Source: Seinonella peptonophila (lineage in GTDB: Bacteria > Bacillota > Bacilli > Thermoactinomycetales > Thermoactinomycetaceae). Taken from it: a stretch of 64,000 bases of DNA. The position numbers and the translations under genes are program-made. This document shows, in pieces, positions 62,033 through 64,000 of this stretch (positions are counted from its first letter, which is position 1; every line of letters begins with the position of its first letter). The stretch covers positions 124,001-188,000 of the forward strand of contig NZ_FQVL01000003.1 of assembly GCF_900129355.1 (NCBI RefSeq), written 5' to 3'. The notes below the pieces were generated by a model. That model had not been told where the DNA came from and did not search any database. It worked only from the letters and a program-made list of their open reading frames with translations.

Positions 62033-64000
62033 TTATTCTCTATTGCTGCTTTCACACATCGCTACGATTTGACGAAGATTTTCATAATACTGATCTGCTA
62101 CATGTTGAATAGTCGCTCGATGAAACTCTTTTGCATGATAATGGATTGAAAAAGTTAATCTACCTTCTTGAATCACAATGCCTCGGACAATCAAGCTTTG
62201 CACCATATCTCTAACTGCGCTAACTTCAGGTCCGATCGGCATTGTTTTCTCACTATACGATTTTAATAAACCATGATAGTTAAAATGTATTTCTGGTTCT
62301 TTTGCAAAAGATAATCCGTTTTTCTTGTCAGCAACAGTTAAATAGCGCAAAAGCATATGCCCCATGCCATGATTGGGAATTTGACGCAGAGAGTCTTTCA
62401 CATGAAGTATGGTCTGCTCAAAAGAGTGAGTCATTTGCTCAAAGACAACTGGATACTGTGTGACAAACCAACCCATAGTCCGAGTCACATCAACGCCTTC
62501 GATTATATCTTCACGTCCATGCCCCAAGAGCGATACAGCAACTCGATTTTGTGTTGTCCAGGTTCTAATTGTGGATACTAAGGCGGCGAGTAATACCTCT
62601 GTAATCTCTGTTCCCCATTTGCGATGTGCTTTTGTCAATAATGTATGCGTCTCTTCTTTTGTTAACTGAAACCAAATCGCATCAAAATCTTTAAATAATC
62701 GACGGGGAAGCTCTGCTTTATCTTTAGGTAAAGATGGTACTACTTCTAGTGATGACTCTACTGATTTCCAATAAGGAATCTCTTTTAGCAACATGTTACT
62801 ATTCGCAAATTCATAAATTTTTTCATTCCAAGTTTGGAAGGAAGTCGTTTTCTTGGGTAAGCGAATCTCCTGCTGTTCGATCGCTTGCTTATATCCTTGC
62901 TGAAAATCTTCCATTAACACGCGCAAAGATACACTATCAATAACCAGATGATTGACAGCAGTTAAAAGATAGTCCCCTTCGTCTGTTTGGAACAGACCCA
63001 TACGGATCAAAGGAGTCTCCAAAATTCCATACTGACCATGCAGACGGGCTGATTCTTCCTTCATTCGCTCTCGGACATCATTTTCACCATGCAAATCAAA
63101 TACTTCTAATGTATAAAATTCACCAGCTAGACCACGATTGTGTTGAATCACCCTTTCGCCATCAACAACATATTCCATTCGAAAGGCATCATGATGTCGA
63201 ACAAGCACATCAAACGTTTTTCGAACAGACTGTTCATTCCACCCCTCTTCATGAAAGAGCAGCATCTCTACATTCCAAAACTCTTTCCCTTTTGAAATTG
63301 CATATTGCTGAATGGGCGATAGTCTTACTTCACCTGTGATGATCCCTTGCTCCATTTCGAGTTGCTCGGACTTAATATGTGGGATCAGCTCAGCAATCGT
63401 TGGAGATTGACGAAGTTCCTTCATCCGAAAATGTAAGTTTTCTTGCTGAAGTTTAGCCATTACCTGCATCGCTTTGATGGAGTCACCACCAAGCTCAAAA
63501 AAGTTATCATGAATTCCTATTTTTTCAATGCCGAGTATCTGCTCCCAGACACGAGCAATCGTAATCTCCATCGCATGAACGGGTGCGTGAAAAGTATGCT
63601 CAGCATCTCTGTGTCCAACTGGCTTTGGTAGCCTTTTTTTATCTAGCTTTCCATTAGCAGTTAGTGGAATCTCATCTACCTGAAGATAATAGGTGGGCAG
63701 CATATAATCAGGTAAATGCTTTGAGAGATAGCTTCGCAATGCTCCTACTGACCAAGATTCATCAATAACGAGGTACGCAACAAGACTCAACTGACCATTT
63801 GACTCGGTATGCAGAGATACAACACTATCCTTCATCGCTGGATACTGGCGTATAACAGTCTCAATCTCACCCATTTCAATCCGATGTCCACGGATTTTTA
63901 CCTGTTCATCCATACGACCTAGATATTCAATTGATCCATCTGCTAAAAAGCGCGCTAAATCTCCTGTTTTATATATTCTCCCTGGATGGAATGGATTGGA
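62033..64000 (-). CDS. Non-ribosomal peptide synthetase, C-terminal part (A-PCP-E)
   Basis: The gene enters from the right edge; 655 codons are visible. The frame is open across the edge, reading RIYKTGDLARF and EYLGRMDEQVKIRGHRIE, the adenylation core motifs A7-A8, then NGKLDKKRLP (A10). A carrier domain follows with the phosphopantetheine Ser in FFELGGDSIKAMQV. The last domain is condensation-fold and most like an epimerisation domain (HHDAFRMEYV, SLLGHGREDI, TMGWFVTQYPVVFE, HFNYHG). Its active-site motif HHxxxDG reads NHLVIDS, keeping the second His and the Asp. No thioesterase follows, so this subunit likely hands a D-configured aminoacyl or peptidyl unit to another synthetase. Confidence 0.93.
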   Translation of the reverse strand, partial: SNPFHPGRIYKTGDLARFLADGSIEYLGRMDEQVKIRGHRIEMGEIETVIRQYPAMKDSVVSLHTESNGQLSLVAYLVIDESWSVGALRSYLSKHLPDYMLPTYYLQVDEIPLTANGKLDKKRLPKPVGHRDAEHTFHAPVHAMEITIARVWEQILGIEKIGIHDNFFELGGDSIKAMQVMAKLQQENLHFRMKELRQSPTIAELIPHIKSEQLEMEQGIITGEVRLSPIQQYAISKGKEFWNVEMLLFHEEGWNEQSVRKTFDVLVRHHDAFRMEYVVDGERVIQHNRGLAGEFYTLEVFDLHGENDVRERMKEESARLHGQYGILETPLIRMGLFQTDEGDYLLTAVNHLVIDSVSLRVLMEDFQQGYKQAIEQQEIRLPKKTTSFQTWNEKIYEFANSNMLLKEIPYWKSVESSLEVVPSLPKDKAELPRRLFKDFDAIWFQLTKEETHTLLTKAHRKWGTEITEVLLAALVSTIRTWTTQNRVAVSLLGHGREDIIEGVDVTRTMGWFVTQYPVVFEQMTHSFEQTILHVKDSLRQIPNHGMGHMLLRYLTVADKKNGLSFAKEPEIHFNYHGLLKSYSEKTMPIGPEVSAVRDMVQSLIVRGIVIQEGRLTFSIHYHAKEFHRATIQHVADQYYENLRQIVAMCESSNRE

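Overview
The window is a low-GC, gene-dense bacterial chromosome segment. Its features point to an endospore-forming member of the Bacillales: an alpha/beta-type small acid-soluble spore protein, T-box leaders, strong AGGAGG ribosome binding sites with many GTG and TTG starts, and the order cymR - rarA - aspS - hisS - dtd - rel. The codon use and the mix of genes would suit Thermoactinomycetaceae, but that family assignment is a guess. No tRNA, rRNA, CRISPR array, intact transposon or prophage was seen.

Layout. 1-8.2 kb: the 5' end of cymR, a YczE-type membrane protein, rarA, a structured intergenic region that may be an ncRNA gene, an orphan hemC, a nucleotidase, a 6S RNA and the T-box-controlled hisS-aspS operon. 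8.3-18.2 kb: a block that separates hisS from dtd-rel. It holds a DUF423 protein, two paralogous membrane-anchored HerA/VirD4-like ATPases (one fused to DUF1294), an HxlR regulator with a divergent oxidoreductase, a YjgB-like secreted protein and transketolase. 18.3-27.4 kb: dtd, rel, a membrane protein, yhaO-yhaN, trxA with an IDEAL-domain gene and an Rrf2 regulator, and greA. 27.9-37.4 kb: sulfurtransferase, Nudix protein, MFS transporter, degenerate rhomboid, psd, DUF502 protein, two convergent subtilisin-like proteases, small hypothetical genes and the spore protein gene.

37.5-45.7 kb: a catabolic cluster. It contains a glucitol-family PTS (EIIA, EIIBC, EIIC, GutM), a SorC-type regulator, an NAD(P)-dependent oxidoreductase that resembles the DXR-like (DRL) family, and an acetoin/pyruvate-dehydrogenase-type E1alpha-E1beta-E2 complex. 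Two near-identical promoter-operator blocks sit upstream of gutM and of E1alpha, so the whole set looks like one regulon. My working hypothesis is uptake and breakdown of a methyl-branched polyol such as 2-C-methyl-D-erythritol, via its 4-phosphate and 1-deoxy-D-xylulose 5-phosphate, to acetyl-CoA and glyceraldehyde 3-phosphate. This is inference.

45.8-64 kb: an MFS pseudogene, an unrecognised 348-residue protein, a D,D-carboxypeptidase, valS with its T-box, a HEAT-repeat/THUMP-type RNA methyltransferase fusion, an ABC exporter facing a two-component system, proS, speG, and the 3' end of a non-ribosomal peptide synthetase followed by a methyltransferase. A conserved structured element followed by a terminator lies upstream of both the ATPase pair and the response regulator gene, and may be an unnamed leader RNA.
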